From assembly GCA_003557825.1 (NCBI GenBank), contig PWNM01000036.1, forward strand, positions 1 through 6,706: a stretch of 6,706 bases of DNA, written 5' to 3'. Source of the DNA: Candidatus Hydrogenedentota bacterium (lineage in GTDB: Bacteria > Hydrogenedentota > Hydrogenedentia > Hydrogenedentales > SLHB01). Numbering within the stretch: position 1 is the first letter of the stretch; each line of letters opens with the position of its first letter. Shown here one piece after another: positions 5,363-6,706 of this stretch. The notes under the pieces were generated by a model. It was not told the DNA's origin. It saw nothing but the letters and a program-made list of their open reading frames with translations, and made no database searches. The position numbers were made by a program, and so were the translations under genes.

Positions 5363-6706
5363 ATGAGTGGAGCAACAAGCAATGTGATGTCGTCGACTTT
5401 GGCGACGCTGCCCGGAGACGAAATCCGACAGATCATGTGGCGCTTTGCCGACCGTTTTGATATGCAGATGCTGTTGCAGTCGGTCCGGGAGGTGGCGCGG
5501 GGGCCGGTAGCCCGATTGGTGGCCGAGGGAGGACGCAACACCCATGATTGGACCCCGGCGAAACAGGCCCTTATCGAGCGTTATGACGAGGCGGGCATCA
5601 CGACGGCCTATGTTGATCCCGAATACGGCGGCCTGATTGAAGGGCCGAAAAACCTCTTTTTGTCCCTGGTGGCCTTTGAGTTGTCGTGGGTGGATGCCGG
5701 TGCGGCTACAAGCAGTCTGGCCGGCAGCCTGGCCTTCGCGCCGATTCAGGAACGAGGCACGCCCGAACAAATCGCCGAGTACATGCGGCGAACGGTCTCG
5801 AACGATGACGGCGGACATCTGCGCGGCGCTTTCGGGTTGACCGAGCCCCTTCCCTATGTGGGCGTGGATACGGGCACCCTGTGCGGGAAGGTACGCGTCG
5901 TCGAATGGGAAGAGGGCAAAGAGCCCCTGCTGCAAGTGGAAAAGCGGGGCCGTTTCATCACCAATATGGACATCGCCCAGTATGTGACGGTTGCCGTGGA
6001 CACCGACGACGATCGCATTGCGAGCAGTTGCATGATGATCGTGGAGGAGACCGATCCGGGTCTCTTCGACCGCGGCGCGCCTACGATGAAAATGGTCCAT
6101 CAGCTCTCGTCGACGCGGGATCCCATCTTGAACCTGACCGTCCCGGCAAACCGGATCATCGGCGGGTATACGGTCAAAGACGGTAAGATCGTTCCGAATT
6201 TCAGCCACGGCGAGGTGATCGAGGCCGTGTTCAAGCATACCCGCGTATCGGTGGGGCTGATGACCGCAGCCAAGCTCCTCTCCGCTATCGAACCGGTCAT
6301 TCGCTATCAGCGCAGCCGATACCGCGGACGTCCGAATGTCGAGGCGGGTACGTCGCGCCACGACCTCGGCCTGCAACAAAAAGAAGATGCCCTGCACCGC
6401 GTTGTGGATATCTGGGCAACGGGCGAGGCTGCGGCCTCACTCGGCTTCGCGGCGGCGCGGCTCTTCGACGTGCTCGATCCGCTTGAGCGCCAAAAGGACG
6501 CTATCCTGACCGAACAGGGCGTACAAGGCGGTCGCGCGCAGATGAAGGTGTTGCGTAAGGTCGAGAAGGATGCCCTGGAATATCTCGAACTGAAAAATCA
6601 GCCCGAGGAGAGCCGCGACAACGCGCGTCTGGCCGAACTCGAGGCGGATCCGTTGGTCCAGTATATGGTGCTGGATGCCGTGGGCAATGTGCTGTGTCCG
6701 GCCTGC
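5363..6706 (+). CDS. Acyl-CoA dehydrogenase family protein, 3' end cut by the window
   Basis: The first 448 codons of an acyl-CoA dehydrogenase-type flavoenzyme, which would oxidise an acyl-CoA to the 2-enoyl-CoA and pass electrons to ETF in the cytoplasm. The N-terminal helical domain carries YVDPEYGG (83-90), a usual landmark. The middle beta domain has FGLTEP (157-162) and GRFITNMDIAQYVTVAVD (196-213). The C-terminal helical domain begins near 280 and includes the HTRVSVGLMTAAKLL helix (292-306) and YQRSRYRGRP (315-324). Residues about 370-430 are an extra charged stretch compared with canonical ~380-residue enzymes, so this is an enlarged subfamily. The active-site glutamate region lies beyond the window. 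The start is firm: AAGGA (5351-5355) stands seven bases before ATG, and an in-frame TGA lies at 5348-5350. Third positions are richer in G/C than in the neighbouring operon. The substrate chain length cannot be told. Confidence 0.92.
   Translation, partial: MSGATSNVMSSTLATLPGDEIRQIMWRFADRFDMQMLLQSVREVARGPVARLVAEGGRNTHDWTPAKQALIERYDEAGITTAYVDPEYGGLIEGPKNLFLSLVAFELSWVDAGAATSSLAGSLAFAPIQERGTPEQIAEYMRRTVSNDDGGHLRGAFGLTEPLPYVGVDTGTLCGKVRVVEWEEGKEPLLQVEKRGRFITNMDIAQYVTVAVDTDDDRIASSCMMIVEETDPGLFDRGAPTMKMVHQLSSTRDPILNLTVPANRIIGGYTVKDGKIVPNFSHGEVIEAVFKHTRVSVGLMTAAKLLSAIEPVIRYQRSRYRGRPNVEAGTSRHDLGLQQKEDALHRVVDIWATGEAAASLGFAAARLFDVLDPLERQKDAILTEQGVQGGRAQMKVLRKVEKDALEYLELKNQPEESRDNARLAELEADPLVQYMVLDAVGNVLCPAC

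Noticed and set aside
5360..6397. 345-codon minus-strand open frame opposite the acyl-CoA dehydrogenase gene
   Set aside because: It is a shadow caused by G/C-rich third positions; the plus strand carries the recognisable protein.

Overview
The window holds three well-supported genes and several regulatory sites. Two are secreted, carbohydrate-active-type proteins on the minus strand. The third is a divergent, 3'-truncated acyl-CoA dehydrogenase family gene on the plus strand. Signal peptides, Shine-Dalgarno sites and a sigma70-type promoter show that it is bacterial. Secreted proteins resembling Pfam DUF4838 and DUF5722, loose gene spacing and an enlarged acyl-CoA dehydrogenase would fit a polysaccharide-degrading bacterium such as a Planctomycetes/Lentisphaerae/Hydrogenedentes-type lineage. 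This placement is inference from protein style only; no marker gene is present.

Layout. Positions 1-114 hold the edge of a neighbouring gene, which can be read two mutually exclusive ways: the start of a minus-strand gene (TTG at 114 behind AGGAGG) or the end of a plus-strand gene (TAA at 82-84). Positions 115-623 have no convincing gene, only a few small dyads. Positions 2789-4834 (minus) encode a 681-residue exported DUF4838/GH67-like protein. After a 74-bp gap, 624-2714 (minus) encodes a 696-residue exported DUF5722-like protein with a probable TIM-barrel hydrolase domain and a C-terminal beta-sandwich module. Positions 4835-5362 are a divergent control region. It has a strong minus-strand promoter (TTGACA, 17 bp, TATGCT) serving the two hydrolase-like genes and a weaker plus-strand promoter candidate. 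Positions 5363-6706 (plus) carry the first 448 codons of the acyl-CoA dehydrogenase-like protein.

How the genes may work together. The two minus-strand genes are co-directional, closely spaced and share similar translation-start architecture, so they look like a transcription unit for breakdown of an unidentified extracellular or periplasmic glycan. The substrate cannot be read from the sequence. The acyl-CoA dehydrogenase gene is separately promoted, visibly richer in G/C at third codon positions, and probably unrelated in function.

The sequence shows no IS element, CRISPR array, tRNA or rRNA. The most noteworthy content is the pair of poorly characterised secreted hydrolase-type proteins, for which candidate catalytic residues can be named, and a promoter whose -35 box coincides with a false upstream start codon of the DUF4838 gene.
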